From assembly GCA_900318265.1 (NCBI GenBank), contig ONKA01000005.1, positions 1 to 64,000 on the forward strand: 64,000 nucleotides of DNA. The letters run 5' to 3'. Source of the stretch: an uncultured Bacteroidales bacterium. GTDB lineage: Bacteria > Bacteroidota > Bacteroidia > Bacteroidales > F082. Position 1 is the stretch's first letter. The number at the start of each line of letters is the position of its first letter. The translations under genes were made by a program, and so were the position numbers. This document shows positions 31,758 to 40,493 of this stretch, piece by piece. The notes under the pieces were generated by a model. The model saw only the letters and a program-made list of their open reading frames with translations, did not search any database and had not been told where the DNA came from.

Positions 31758-32846
31758 ATGAATCTTAACTTTTCAAACCTCACCGCGCCCAATGGCGCAC
31801 TGCAAAAGCTGAGTGAAATCATCTTTGCGCATTTGATGCAGAACGAGCAGCTCAGCAAAATCGCCCGTATCTTGCCCGCTCAGGTGAACGGCAAGAAAGT
31901 CGCCCTGCTGAAAGGCTTCGAAATGCTCGGTCAGGCTTCGGAAGGCTGCTCCGTCACTTGGAACAACACCGTGACCCAGAACTCCGAGCAGACCTGGGAT
32001 ATCCAAGAGTGGCAAGTGGCAGAGTACATCTGCTACGAGACCTTGAAGGGCACACTCGCCCAGCTCGCACTGAAACACAAAGTGAAGGTCGCTGACCTCA
32101 CTGGTTCCGAGTACATCGACGACATCTTGATGCCGTTCCTCGAGCAGGCCTTGCTTGAAATGCTTCTGCGTTTCGCATTCTTCGGCGACAAGGCCGCCAG
32201 CACCTACAACGCCAGCACCAACCCGACCGGCACGTTGAAGGCTGGCACAGATAAGAAGTATTTCGACGTCATCAACGGCTTCTGGAAGCTCATCTTCACG
32301 GGAGTTGCTGGTGGCACCATTGGCCGCACCACCATCGCCGCCAACGCCGAGACTTCTACCGCCCAGCAGCGCAACACGCTGCATGTGGCAGGCACCGCCT
32401 CCGACTTGCTGGACCAGGTCATCGAGGACGCTTCCATTGAGTTGACCCAGGCCAACGACCAAATTATCCTCTGCACTAAGTCCGTTTGGGACGCCGTGAA
32501 GCAGGATGTGAAGCGCAACAACAAGGGCTCGGAGCTGCAATTCGAGTCGTGGTTCAGCGGTATCAAGTACACCGAGTGGGATGGCATCCCGATGATTGTC
32601 CTGCCGTTCTGGGATAAGATTATCCGCAGCTACATGCAGAACACCACCAACACCTCGGCCTACGACAAGCCGCACCGCGTCATCTACACCTGCAAGGACA
32701 ACTTGCTGGTTGGTACCGAGAGCCAGAACGACATCGCCGAAATCGACTACTGGTTCGATAAGAAGGAGCAGAAGAATTACATCCTGTCGAAGGACACCAT
32801 CGGCACGTTGATTCTCGATCCGAACCTTATCCACGTCGCATACTAA
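31758..32846 (+). CDS. Major capsid protein
   Basis: 362 aa, starting 13 bp after the protease/scaffold gene. It has the usual length of an HK97-fold capsid protein; segments such as MPFLEQALLEMLLRFAFFGD and RVIYTCKDNLLVGTESQND fit the family seen in Bacteroides phages. No enzymatic motif. Position directly after the protease is the strongest evidence. Confidence 0.75.
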   Translation: MNLNFSNLTAPNGALQKLSEIIFAHLMQNEQLSKIARILPAQVNGKKVALLKGFEMLGQASEGCSVTWNNTVTQNSEQTWDIQEWQVAEYICYETLKGTLAQLALKHKVKVADLTGSEYIDDILMPFLEQALLEMLLRFAFFGDKAASTYNASTNPTGTLKAGTDKKYFDVINGFWKLIFTGVAGGTIGRTTIAANAETSTAQQRNTLHVAGTASDLLDQVIEDASIELTQANDQIILCTKSVWDAVKQDVKRNNKGSELQFESWFSGIKYTEWDGIPMIVLPFWDKIIRSYMQNTTNTSAYDKPHRVIYTCKDNLLVGTESQNDIAEIDYWFDKKEQKNYILSKDTIGTLILDPNLIHVAY

Positions 32847-32862
32847 CGAAAGGAGGTACGCC

Positions 32863-33453
32863 ATGAATTGCAACGGAATCATTTCGCAAGGACTTTTCGC
32901 GACGTGTAAGGACCATCCCAACGGCTTCGAGCAGGTTGGCATCATCATGAACCGCCCGGATATCGACTTCGGTAACGTTGTCTTCAACACCAGCTCGACG
33001 AACAGCATCAAGACCATGCCACTGCTGACCGGGAAGGTCGGCTACAAAATCGTCCAGTTTGGCACCAAGCCGTTCAACGGAACGAAGAAGAGCGGCGTGT
33101 CGAAGGAGACTGCCCCGGGTAAGATGACCAAGACCGTCCAATTCTTTGTCCCCGACCATGACCCAGCCGTCGATGAGGGTTTCATCGATGCCTTGCTCAA
33201 TGGGGAATTTGTCATGATCACGGAGCACAAAGACAAGAACGCCACCGCCAACGATGCGGCCTTTGAAATCTTCGGATTCCATAACGGCCTGCATTTCTCG
33301 GCCATCGAGCAGGACGAATACGGCGACTATGGTAGCGGCTGGCTCGTCACCATGGAAGAAACCGAGGCGCCAAGCAGCTCGATGTATCTCTTCGACACCT
33401 CCTATTCGGCGACGAAGACTAAGTTCAACGCTTACCTTGTCACAACTCCGTAA
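32863..33453 (+). CDS. Phage structural protein, perhaps tail tube (196 aa)
   Basis: 196 aa, beta-rich (FGNVVFNTSSTNSIKTMPLL, then YGSGWLVTMEETEAPSSSMY). A GGAGG site precedes ATG 32863. Size and fold character would suit a head-decoration or tail tube protein. Unassigned by motif. Confidence 0.5.
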   Translation: MNCNGIISQGLFATCKDHPNGFEQVGIIMNRPDIDFGNVVFNTSSTNSIKTMPLLTGKVGYKIVQFGTKPFNGTKKSGVSKETAPGKMTKTVQFFVPDHDPAVDEGFIDALLNGEFVMITEHKDKNATANDAAFEIFGFHNGLHFSAIEQDEYGDYGSGWLVTMEETEAPSSSMYLFDTSYSATKTKFNAYLVTTP

Positions 33454-33456
33454 GTG

Positions 33457-33987
33457 ATGGACGCGAACCTGATAGAACGGATAAATCTCCTGCCAATGGC
33501 TGAGGCTATCATGGCAGGAGATTCCGTGTTTTCGGACGAGCAGCGCCAGTTCATCGCGGACATCTACAAAGACCTGCTCGGGAAGAGCATCCCAAACTGT
33601 TCATGCCGCCATCGTTACAGCGACGCTCTCGCAGAGATTTGTTCAACATTCAAAATCAGTAGAAAAATGAAATGTAAGTATCAACTCAAGGCAGGTGTCA
33701 TCATTTGGATTGGCACTGATTGCTACAGCAACCATAACCTCACAGACGAGGTGGCAGAGGAATACCTGAAGAAGTTTCCCGAGGCCAAAGAAAAGGAGTT
33801 CCAGGCATGGCCAGAAGACCCCGAACCCGAACCCGAAAAGACCGACCCAGAGCCTCCTGTTGAAAAAGGCGATGGCGAGAATGGCGACCCTAATCCCGAC
33901 GAGAACGGCGAGGGTGAAGGTGAAGGTGAAGACCAGCACAAGGAAGAAAAGACTCCCAAGAAACCCAAGGGGAAGAAAGGAAAGTAA
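33457..33987 (+). CDS. Hypothetical protein with acidic Pro/Glu tail (176 aa)
   Basis: 176 aa from ATG 33457; a GTG one codon earlier is possible. The helical N-terminus (FSDEQRQFIADIYKDLLGKS) contains CSCRHRYSDAL. The last 60 residues are Glu/Asp/Pro/Gly-rich and end in Lys (KKPKGKKGK), probably disordered. It lies between capsid and portal genes; role unknown. Confidence 0.55.
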   Translation: MDANLIERINLLPMAEAIMAGDSVFSDEQRQFIADIYKDLLGKSIPNCSCRHRYSDALAEICSTFKISRKMKCKYQLKAGVIIWIGTDCYSNHNLTDEVAEEYLKKFPEAKEKEFQAWPEDPEPEPEKTDPEPPVEKGDGENGDPNPDENGEGEGEGEDQHKEEKTPKKPKGKKGK

Positions 33988-33990
33988 GCC

Positions 33991-35196
33991 ATGAACATGT
34001 CCAATGCACCGAAGGCTACACCGAGAATCACGCCAGCGTACAACGTGAGGTGGGGCATCAAAGCCTACGACAGCGACAACCTATACCCCCAGTGGCTGCT
34101 CAATGTTATCGGCAACAGTTCCACGCTGTCAGGCTGTCTCGGCCGCTACATTGACTTCATCGAGGGCAAGGGGTTGGCCAATGCGAACTTCGCTGCTTGG
34201 GTAGTCAACCGCAGGGGTGAGACGATGAACGACATCCATCACCTCTGCGCCGTTGACAAGGGTACATTTGACGGTTTCGCCATCCACGTCAACTATGATA
34301 TCCAATGCCGTCCTTGTGAGATTTTCCACGTGCCGTTTGAGGATTGCCGACTTGCAGAGCCTGACGACTCGGGCTTTGTCTCGAAAATCTATGTGCACCC
34401 CGATTGGACTGGAAAGCTCACACGCAGCGGTAAGAAGTACACCGTGGACGAGTCGAAGATTGCCAAAATTGATGTTTTCAACCCAGACCCCGACACCGTG
34501 CGCCGACAGATAGAGAAGGCAGGAGGCATCACGCAATACCTGGGCCAGATTCTTTATGTGAGCGGAGCTGGTTACATGGTCTATCCTGTGCCGCGCTATG
34601 ACAGTGTTCTCACGGACGCCCTAACGGATGAAGGCCTCAGCAATGTGAAGCTGCGCAATGTGAGGAATAACTTCCTCGCAGCCGGCATCCTTACGAGGTT
34701 GAAAAACCGCCACGCCGTTCCAACTGACCCCGACGATCCGAACGCTGACCCTAACGACAAAGACGACGACTTCGACGAACAACTGGCGTCGCTCCAAGGC
34801 GACTCCAATGCCCTAAAGATTTTGTCGTTTACTGCCGACTTTGAGGAAGAGGTACCCAAGTGGACTCCGTTCGATGTGCAGAACTTCGACAAGGCCTTCA
34901 CGGCTACGGAGGACAGCATGAAGGACAAAATCTACTCCATCTTCCAACAGGAAGGATGGCTTTGCATCCGTAACGGAAAGGTTGGTTTTGGTGGCGAGCT
35001 TATTAACGACGTGAAGACTGAGTATTCCGAGCGTACCGCCAAGGAGAGGCTTGCCCTTACCATGGCATACACAAAGCTGCTCGCGTCCTTTGCTCCAGAC
35101 TTGCTGCCTGATCAGCCGACAAAGGAGAACCTCGAAATTGAACCGATTATCAACGCACAAAAGACGCAAGAAAATGGCACTGATAACACCAAGTGA
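33991..35196 (+). CDS. Portal protein
   Basis: 401 aa. AYDSDNLYPQWLLNVIGNSS near the N-terminus is characteristic of Bacteroides phage portal-like proteins, followed by YIDFIEGKGL, EIFHVPFEDCRLAEPDD and YMVYPVPRYDSVL. The length is at the low end for portals. It is downstream of the capsid gene, the reverse of the common portal-protease-capsid order. Confidence 0.7.
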   Translation: MNMSNAPKATPRITPAYNVRWGIKAYDSDNLYPQWLLNVIGNSSTLSGCLGRYIDFIEGKGLANANFAAWVVNRRGETMNDIHHLCAVDKGTFDGFAIHVNYDIQCRPCEIFHVPFEDCRLAEPDDSGFVSKIYVHPDWTGKLTRSGKKYTVDESKIAKIDVFNPDPDTVRRQIEKAGGITQYLGQILYVSGAGYMVYPVPRYDSVLTDALTDEGLSNVKLRNVRNNFLAAGILTRLKNRHAVPTDPDDPNADPNDKDDDFDEQLASLQGDSNALKILSFTADFEEEVPKWTPFDVQNFDKAFTATEDSMKDKIYSIFQQEGWLCIRNGKVGFGGELINDVKTEYSERTAKERLALTMAYTKLLASFAPDLLPDQPTKENLEIEPIINAQKTQENGTDNTK

Positions 35197-35674
35197 AATC
35201 TCATCTCTCGCAAGGGAGGTGTTTATCGATGACAGCAAGGCAAACCGATTCATTGACGAAGCCGAAGAAATGGACGTGCGCCCCGTTCTCGGCAGCAAGA
35301 TGCTGAACTACATCCGCGAAAACGTTTCCACACTCGGCGACCTGATGAACGGTACTACCTACACCTTCAAGGACTTGACTTATACATTCAAAGGCTTGAA
35401 GACGGCCATCGCCTACTATGCCTACGCCCGTCTCATTGTTGGCGGGGATATCGAGGTGACTCGTTCAGGGATGAGAAGCCGCGACAGCGACTACTCACAC
35501 CAAGCACCAATCGAGGAACGGCAGCAGGTGAGCCGTGAATGCTCGGCAATAGCCGACAAGCATATCAACGAAGCACTCGACTACATCAAGAGAACGGAGG
35601 CGCTGGCCGCCTATCTCGAAAGGTCACACCGTGCCGATTCCCAGCGCACAAAATGTAAAATTATAGGAGACTAA
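35174..35674 (+). CDS. Head-tail connector-like protein (DUF6712 type)
   Basis: 166 aa from ATG 35174, overlapping the portal gene by 23 bp. EISSLAREVFIDDSKANRFI and VRPVLGSKMLNYIRE are followed by IAYYAYARLIVGGDIEVTRS. This matches a Bacteroides phage family usually placed next to portal and likely an adaptor. Assigned from recollection of the pattern plus position. Confidence 0.55.
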   Translation: MALITPSEISSLAREVFIDDSKANRFIDEAEEMDVRPVLGSKMLNYIRENVSTLGDLMNGTTYTFKDLTYTFKGLKTAIAYYAYARLIVGGDIEVTRSGMRSRDSDYSHQAPIEERQQVSRECSAIADKHINEALDYIKRTEALAAYLERSHRADSQRTKCKIIGD

Positions 35675-35678
35675 ATCA

Positions 35679-35972
35679 ATGCAACTGCCAATTTCACAAG
35701 ATGGGCTGACAATCGGCCCCTTCACCGCTAACACGATTGACGGTGTTTTCTATATCAAGCCTACAGGCAACACGGCATCGCTCACGCTTTACTTTGGCAT
35801 CCTGCCAGGTGGCGTGAAGATGATCAAGCACGACAAAGTCATCTCCATCGACGACACCGACGACGAGACGAGAGGTGTCATCATTATTGGTGGCATTGTC
35901 CCGGGCACGCGTCTCAAAATCGTGTCCGATTCCCCCATTGAACAAGCCGAATTTTTGCAACAACTCAAATAA
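35679..35972 (+). CDS. Hypothetical structural protein (97 aa)
   Basis: 97 aa, beta-sandwich-like (IGPFTANTIDGVFYIKPTGN, SLTLYFGILPGGVKMIKHDK). It could be a small decoration or fibre-connector protein. Starts 4 bp after the previous gene. Family not recognised. Confidence 0.5.
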   Translation: MQLPISQDGLTIGPFTANTIDGVFYIKPTGNTASLTLYFGILPGGVKMIKHDKVISIDDTDDETRGVIIIGGIVPGTRLKIVSDSPIEQAEFLQQLK

Positions 35973-35980
35973 TCGAAGCT

Positions 35981-36505
35981 ATGCACTATTGGAATTTACC
36001 AACCATGCCAGCATGGAACCTTTCGGCCTATAGAGGCATGCAAGGCGACGCTGCACCAGATGTCAAGTTCCAATACTCGGCAGATGGCGAGAATTGGCAC
36101 GACACCTTCGACCAGGCAAACGACCTCTATATGCGTACCAGCAACGACGATGGTACCACATGGAGCGCGGCGATGCAGTTCATCCAGGACACATCGCAAG
36201 TCGTTGAGGTCGACGAAGTGACAGCGGCAGCTCTTAACTATCTCAACGAGCGAATTAACGGCATTGTGGAGGCTTTGACTCGAGGCCTTCCTTCGCTTCG
36301 TGTTGAGGAGTTGACTGTTGCCAGAACCCTTAACGCCTACATCGCAGGAGGTAATTTCTACCTCAATGGTGAAGGTGCTCCTACCATCCTACCCCAATTC
36401 AACGGGCAGGAGTATTTCGACGAGACCAATAAGGTGTGGTATAAGGCATCCTTCACAGGGACAGAGCCTACCGCAGCAGCTTGGAAACTAATCACCAACG
36501 CTTAA
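35981..36505 (+). CDS. Tail fibre/baseplate accessory protein (174 aa)
   Basis: 174 aa. KFQYSADGENWHDTFDQAND and YMRTSNDDGTTWSAA are the kind of segment found in phage tail-fibre N-termini, followed by a short helix and a beta C-terminus. It ends 14 bp before the DGR target start and may attach that variable protein to the virion. Confidence 0.5.
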   Translation: MHYWNLPTMPAWNLSAYRGMQGDAAPDVKFQYSADGENWHDTFDQANDLYMRTSNDDGTTWSAAMQFIQDTSQVVEVDEVTAAALNYLNERINGIVEALTRGLPSLRVEELTVARTLNAYIAGGNFYLNGEGAPTILPQFNGQEYFDETNKVWYKASFTGTEPTAAAWKLITNA

Positions 36506-36519
36506 ACCAGGAGGATAAA

Positions 36520-37905
36520 ATGTCATATCTACACAAGTACACAGATAAGGCGGCCTACAATGCTGCCACAGACCGCCCGGCAAACGCTCCGAATGTGAGC
36601 CTTGCGGGTAATGAGACTATCTTCGACGGCTTTAATACCGTCGTCCCTATCGTTCGCGGACAGCTGCGCATCGGCGACCACCTCGTTTATGACAAGGTGG
36701 ATTTATGCTGTAAAGTGGTGCGTCATAATGGGTTCAAATTGGCCCAGCTTGACACCAACCGTTATATTGACGGAAAAGCTGTCTATTTCGGAGATATTGA
36801 CGACAGGCCCTTCTTTGTTGGAGTCGTAAGCCTTGGCGACATAAGGTTTAGCCAGTACAGCCGTTGCAAGCTGACAGGCTTCGACCTTGACAATGGAGGC
36901 ACAGCAAAGCTGACAGGGCAGAATTTTACCTGTGAGTTCACCTACTCAGCAGGTGCAACCTACACCGAAATTGCCGCTGCGATGACTGCGGCAAAAACAG
37001 GTTCCTATGCCACATACTACACCTTTACGGCGCTGGAAGACGGTGTTGGTGTAACAACATGGCCTACGGACCTCACTGTGGCTACAGGTGGCCTGACAAG
37101 GACATGGACGAAGGCCATTAAAGCAGACGGCACTGAGGTTGACGGCAAGGTGTCGTGGGACACGCTGGCCCACTACTGCGACCTTACGGAAATCGGCTAC
37201 AACGCCATGGATATGCGAGGTCTTGACGGTACAGGTAGACTGCATAAGAAGCAGTACATTGAGTATATTCGTACGCTCTCATCGGCAACCACTTTTGGTG
37301 ACGAGTATTCTGCATTTATGAACCAAGCCACCTTCAACAGCTGCGAAGACGGCACGGTTGGCGGTGCAGATGGTATCGCCCTGTACAATAAGTATGGAGG
37401 CAACTATTACGACTATGCCGATGTTTGTGCCGGATTGCGCATGATTAACTACGACGTACCAAGAAAGACTGCAGAGACCCTGCGCACTGGAGAGAAGGCG
37501 ACAAAGGAACTTGCAGCAGTTAAGCTGACCAATTTTGACGGTACGCTTCTCGATGCATTTCCTGCGGCTGCCGCTGCCCACGCCTACGGTATCACGGTCA
37601 CGGGTTACACGACGGGCTTTGAGCCAGGCAACTGGCACGAACTCGGAGTTGGTGAACTGTCGCGCATTATGCGTTTGGCCACATCGAGGACCACAACCAT
37701 CGATGCTGACGACATTCTCAACAAGGCTATTGTTGCAGGCGGTGGTACACCTATTGTCGGCAGTGTGTCACACGCCCTTTGCGGTGCCAACTCGGTCTAC
37801 ACTCAGTTGCTTTTCTACGGGACGAACGGCTACCTCACCAACGGCAACCGTTTCATCACTAACAGGGTGCGGGTTTCCCTCGCTTTGGAATACGAAAAGC
37901 CTTGA
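36520..37905 (+). CDS. DGR target: variable receptor-binding-type protein
   Basis: 461 aa from ATG 36520, preceded by CAGGAGGA; an in-frame ATG at 36481 lies inside the upstream gene. Residues about 1-200 are beta-rich (LRIGDHLVYDKVDLCCKVVR). The C-terminal 150 residues look like the C-type-lectin fold of DGR targets, ending FITNRVRVSLALEYEKP. Residues 419-455 are encoded by VR1. Nine residues differ from the template-encoded sequence, mostly Asn to Tyr, Thr, Gly or Ile. By position it is probably a tail-tip adhesin whose binding site is diversified to switch host receptors. Confidence 0.85.
   Translation: MSYLHKYTDKAAYNAATDRPANAPNVSLAGNETIFDGFNTVVPIVRGQLRIGDHLVYDKVDLCCKVVRHNGFKLAQLDTNRYIDGKAVYFGDIDDRPFFVGVVSLGDIRFSQYSRCKLTGFDLDNGGTAKLTGQNFTCEFTYSAGATYTEIAAAMTAAKTGSYATYYTFTALEDGVGVTTWPTDLTVATGGLTRTWTKAIKADGTEVDGKVSWDTLAHYCDLTEIGYNAMDMRGLDGTGRLHKKQYIEYIRTLSSATTFGDEYSAFMNQATFNSCEDGTVGGADGIALYNKYGGNYYDYADVCAGLRMINYDVPRKTAETLRTGEKATKELAAVKLTNFDGTLLDAFPAAAAAHAYGITVTGYTTGFEPGNWHELGVGELSRIMRLATSRTTTIDADDILNKAIVAGGGTPIVGSVSHALCGANSVYTQLLFYGTNGYLTNGNRFITNRVRVSLALEYEKP
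37776..37882 (+). repeat. DGR variable repeat 1 (VR1)
   Basis: 107 bp aligned without gaps to TR 38382-38488. Ten positions differ and all ten are A in TR (5 to T, 3 to C, 2 to G). The 3' end GGGTGCGGGTTTCCCTCG is unchanged, then sequence diverges (GCTTTGG here, GAATTTG after TR), marking IMH versus IMH*. Counts were made by hand. Confidence 0.95.
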
Positions 37906-37932
37906 ATCTTAAAACCTTAAAACCTTGCACTG

Positions 37933-38313
37933 ATGTCGGAACTTTCAAAATTTAAGGTCTACACTGACGCGTTGGAAATTGTAAATGCCGTGTTGAAATC
38001 GCATAAGCATTTCATACATGAGTATAAGTACACGCTTGGTAATGAGACCGTCACAAAAAGCCTCCAGATGATGGATGCCGTCATTGAGGGCCTGCGTGAA
38101 TATGACAAAGGTAAGAAGGCAGACAGATATCGCGATGCGATCAAATACGCCGATGAGGTCGAGTCGCGCATTTTGCTTGCCTCCGACAACCAGTGCATGG
38201 ATAACGAACACGCTGGGTGGTATATAGACCATATCCCGGCATTACGGAAACAGCTCGAAGGACTCGTGAACTCGCTTGCGAGGCGGAATGGCTCATCCAC
38301 GGACGGCCAGTGA
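37933..38313 (+). CDS. avd: DGR accessory variability determinant (Avd)
   Basis: 126 aa, helical, with the Avd-like pattern FKVYTDALEIVNAVLKSHKH, LQMMDAVIEGLREYDKG and DNEHAGWYIDHIPALRKQLE. Avd proteins form a basic four-helix-bundle pentamer that binds the RT and template RNA during cDNA synthesis. Located between VR1 and TR, as in many DGRs. Confidence 0.85.
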   Translation: MSELSKFKVYTDALEIVNAVLKSHKHFIHEYKYTLGNETVTKSLQMMDAVIEGLREYDKGKKADRYRDAIKYADEVESRILLASDNQCMDNEHAGWYIDHIPALRKQLEGLVNSLARRNGSSTDGQ

Positions 38314-38349
38314 ACTTGTGATTAAAAGGACACTATACTGCTTATAACA

Positions 38350-39759
38350 ATGGGTAGTGATTTCGGAAATAGTGGGCAAAACCTTTGCGGTGCCAACTCG
38401 GTCAACAATCAGTTGATTTTCAACGGGACGAACGGCAACCTCAACAACAACAACCGTATCAACACTAACAGGGTGCGGGTTTCCCTCGAATTTGATTGCA
38501 ACGAAACGAGTCCAACGAGCTGTGTTCCATCATCGGAGTGGTTCAAGTATTACCTCATCGCCAGGAAGCACAAGCGCAAGAAAGCGTCTCACATGAGCTT
38601 CCGCCTTCATTGCTTCGACAACCTCAGCAACTTGAAGCGCGATGTCGAAAACATGGAGTATATCCCCAAAAAGTCGCAGGCTTTCGTCATCACCAAACCC
38701 AAGGTGCGGGAGATTATCGCGGCAGCATTCCAGGACCGCATTGTGCAGACCTATCTCGTCCAGCGTATTCTCCCGGCGATGGAAGCCTACCTACACCCTA
38801 ACTCCTTTGCTTGTCGAAAGGGAAAAGGTGGTTTGCGTGCGGCACAGCATCTGCATGAGGCAATCTTCGAGGCCACGAACGGCTACACTCAGGATGCATG
38901 GGTCTATAAGTTGGATTTCCGCTCCTTCTTTATGAGCATCGACACCGAGCTGTGGACGGTGAGGTTCTGCGAATGGATAGACTCCCACGTTGACGGCAAC
39001 GACAAGGAAATACTCAAATACATTGCTCGGGTGGTCTATCAAAGCCTCCCGCAGTGCAACTGCGATATTGCTTGCCATCCCATCATGTTCGAGCTGGTGC
39101 CAGAGCATAAGAAGCAACTCGGGAAGGCTTCGTTTTTAGGAATCCCTATCGGAAACGTCACATCGCAGGAGTTTGTCCTGTTCGACACCACGGAGTTTCT
39201 GCATCTCGTTGAGTGCATCGTTTACGACTTCTCCCACTACACCGACGACAACAGCGGAGTTACAACCGATAAAGAGGGGTTTCTTGCGAAGCTCCCGATC
39301 ATCGCCGACTTCGCGGAGAAGGAGTGCCATTTCCAGCTGCACCCCGATAAATTCTATTTCCAGCATTACAGCAAAGGTGTGGAGTTTTTAGGTTATAGGC
39401 TGAAATATGGTCTTATCCTTCCGTCGAAAAGGTTGATGCACAACTTCCGTTGGAAAATCACCTGCGCCATACGCAATGCCGAGAATGACCGCAAATATAT
39501 GTTTGCTACTAAGGACAGGTTTCTCTCGGTTGTCAATTCCTGCTGTGGGTTGCTCAAACACACGGCAAGTTTCAATTTCCGCAAGCGTGAGCTATCACGC
39601 CTCAAAGAATCTCCCTGGGCCGAGGTGTTCACTTTCGACGAGGAAAATTGGTTAAAGGTCAACATCAAGAAAGGCTACAGGAAGAGAGACTACTATCGGC
39701 ATATCGCCAAACTTCGTAAACAGCAATTATTCAAACCATCAAACAAACAAGCAGCATGA
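38350..39759 (+). CDS. DGR-type reverse transcriptase
   Basis: 469 aa as one open frame. Residues about 60-400 are a DGR reverse transcriptase: ITKPKVREIIAAAFQDRIVQ, YKLDFRSFFMSIDTE (first catalytic Asp), GIPIGNVTSQ (residues 264-273, the DGR form of the QGxxxSP motif) and HYTDDNSG with catalytic YTDD at 297-300. It copies TR RNA into cDNA with errors at adenines. Residues 11-47 are a translation of the TR. There is no other ATG, GTG or TTG in frame between TR and the RT core before Met82, so translation either starts at 38350 or uses an atypical start. Confidence 0.9.
   Translation: MGSDFGNSGQNLCGANSVNNQLIFNGTNGNLNNNNRINTNRVRVSLEFDCNETSPTSCVPSSEWFKYYLIARKHKRKKASHMSFRLHCFDNLSNLKRDVENMEYIPKKSQAFVITKPKVREIIAAAFQDRIVQTYLVQRILPAMEAYLHPNSFACRKGKGGLRAAQHLHEAIFEATNGYTQDAWVYKLDFRSFFMSIDTELWTVRFCEWIDSHVDGNDKEILKYIARVVYQSLPQCNCDIACHPIMFELVPEHKKQLGKASFLGIPIGNVTSQEFVLFDTTEFLHLVECIVYDFSHYTDDNSGVTTDKEGFLAKLPIIADFAEKECHFQLHPDKFYFQHYSKGVEFLGYRLKYGLILPSKRLMHNFRWKITCAIRNAENDRKYMFATKDRFLSVVNSCCGLLKHTASFNFRKRELSRLKESPWAEVFTFDEENWLKVNIKKGYRKRDYYRHIAKLRKQQLFKPSNKQAA
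38382..38488 (+). repeat. DGR template repeat (TR)
   Basis: 107 bp with 30 adenines by hand count, mostly in AAC/AAT Asn codons, the codon best placed to yield many residues when adenines mutate. Matches VR1 at all non-A positions and VR2 at all but two. It lies between avd and the RT core and is in frame with the RT. Confidence 0.95.
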
Positions 39760-40004
39760 CACAGCAAGAAAAAACAGCGGCCATCAACGAGAAGGCCGCA
39801 GCCATCAATGAATTGAAGCGGAAACTCTCTTCCACCGATTACGTCGTGACACGCGACATTGAGCAAGAGGTGGAAATTCCAGCCGACTTCAAGAATGAGC
39901 GTCAAGGTTGGCGCGACGATATCAACGCCCTGGAAGCCGAAATCGCCGAACTCGAGGCAATCGAGCCAGACGACGACGATCCGAGCAGAATTATGGAGGA
40001 ATAA
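39756..40004 (+). CDS. Small coiled-coil phage protein (82 aa)
   Basis: 82 aa, acidic coiled coil at both ends (EKAAAINELKRKLSSTDYVV, then DDINALEAEIAELEAIEPDD). Overlaps the RT stop by 4 bp and precedes the holin. Function unknown; could be a tail-fibre chaperone or lysis accessory. Confidence 0.55.
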   Translation: MTQQEKTAAINEKAAAINELKRKLSSTDYVVTRDIEQEVEIPADFKNERQGWRDDINALEAEIAELEAIEPDDDDPSRIMEE

Positions 40005-40007
40005 GCC

Positions 40008-40493
40008 ATGCATGAGCGAAACATCATTGGAGGATTCACAGCGGCGGTACTTGCGCCGTTTGTTGAGGGATGGCAGCAGATGCTATGGTTCCTTATCCTT
40101 GCCGTGATACTGATAATCGGCGACCTTCGCTTTGGCATAGCCGCATCGAAGAAGAGAGGCGAGAATATACGCCCATCGAGGGCTGTGAGGCGAAGCCTTA
40201 ACAAGCTCGTTGACTACATCTGCTGGCTATCCATCGCCACCGTGGTAGGAGTCAACTTCGGCAGCGTATTCGGCTTGCCTCTGTTGTCGGTCATCATCAT
40301 GGCAGTGGTGTGCATCATCGAAATGTCGTCAATCATCGACAACTATTTGGAATACAAGGGCATTAAAAAGAAGGTTAATGTCATCAAGTTAATTGCTCGT
40401 ATTTTCAAAAGACCAGACTTTGAGGATGTCCTTGAACCATCGAATAATGAATTTAATCCAGAAGAAAAGGAGGTGGAAAATGAGCAAAACTAA
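40008..40493 (+). CDS. Phage holin
   Basis: 161 aa. Hydrophobic segments MLWFLILAVILIIGDLRFGI, LVDYICWLSIATVVG and LPLLSVIIMAVVCIIEMSSI span the membrane. RFGIAASKKRGENIRPSRAV, with its basic loop, is typical of the Bacteroidetes phage holin family. It would time lysis by opening the inner membrane for the endolysin encoded next (14-bp overlap). Confidence 0.85.
   Translation: MHERNIIGGFTAAVLAPFVEGWQQMLWFLILAVILIIGDLRFGIAASKKRGENIRPSRAVRRSLNKLVDYICWLSIATVVGVNFGSVFGLPLLSVIIMAVVCIIEMSSIIDNYLEYKGIKKKVNVIKLIARIFKRPDFEDVLEPSNNEFNPEEKEVENEQN

Noticed and set aside
31773-33017. 414-codon minus-strand frame across the capsid gene
   Set aside because: Antisense to a capsid gene in a tight operon; long only because of codon bias in the real gene.
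36481-36519. Upstream ATG for the DGR target
   Set aside because: It lies inside the previous gene; the ATG at 36520 has an AGGAGG site at good spacing.
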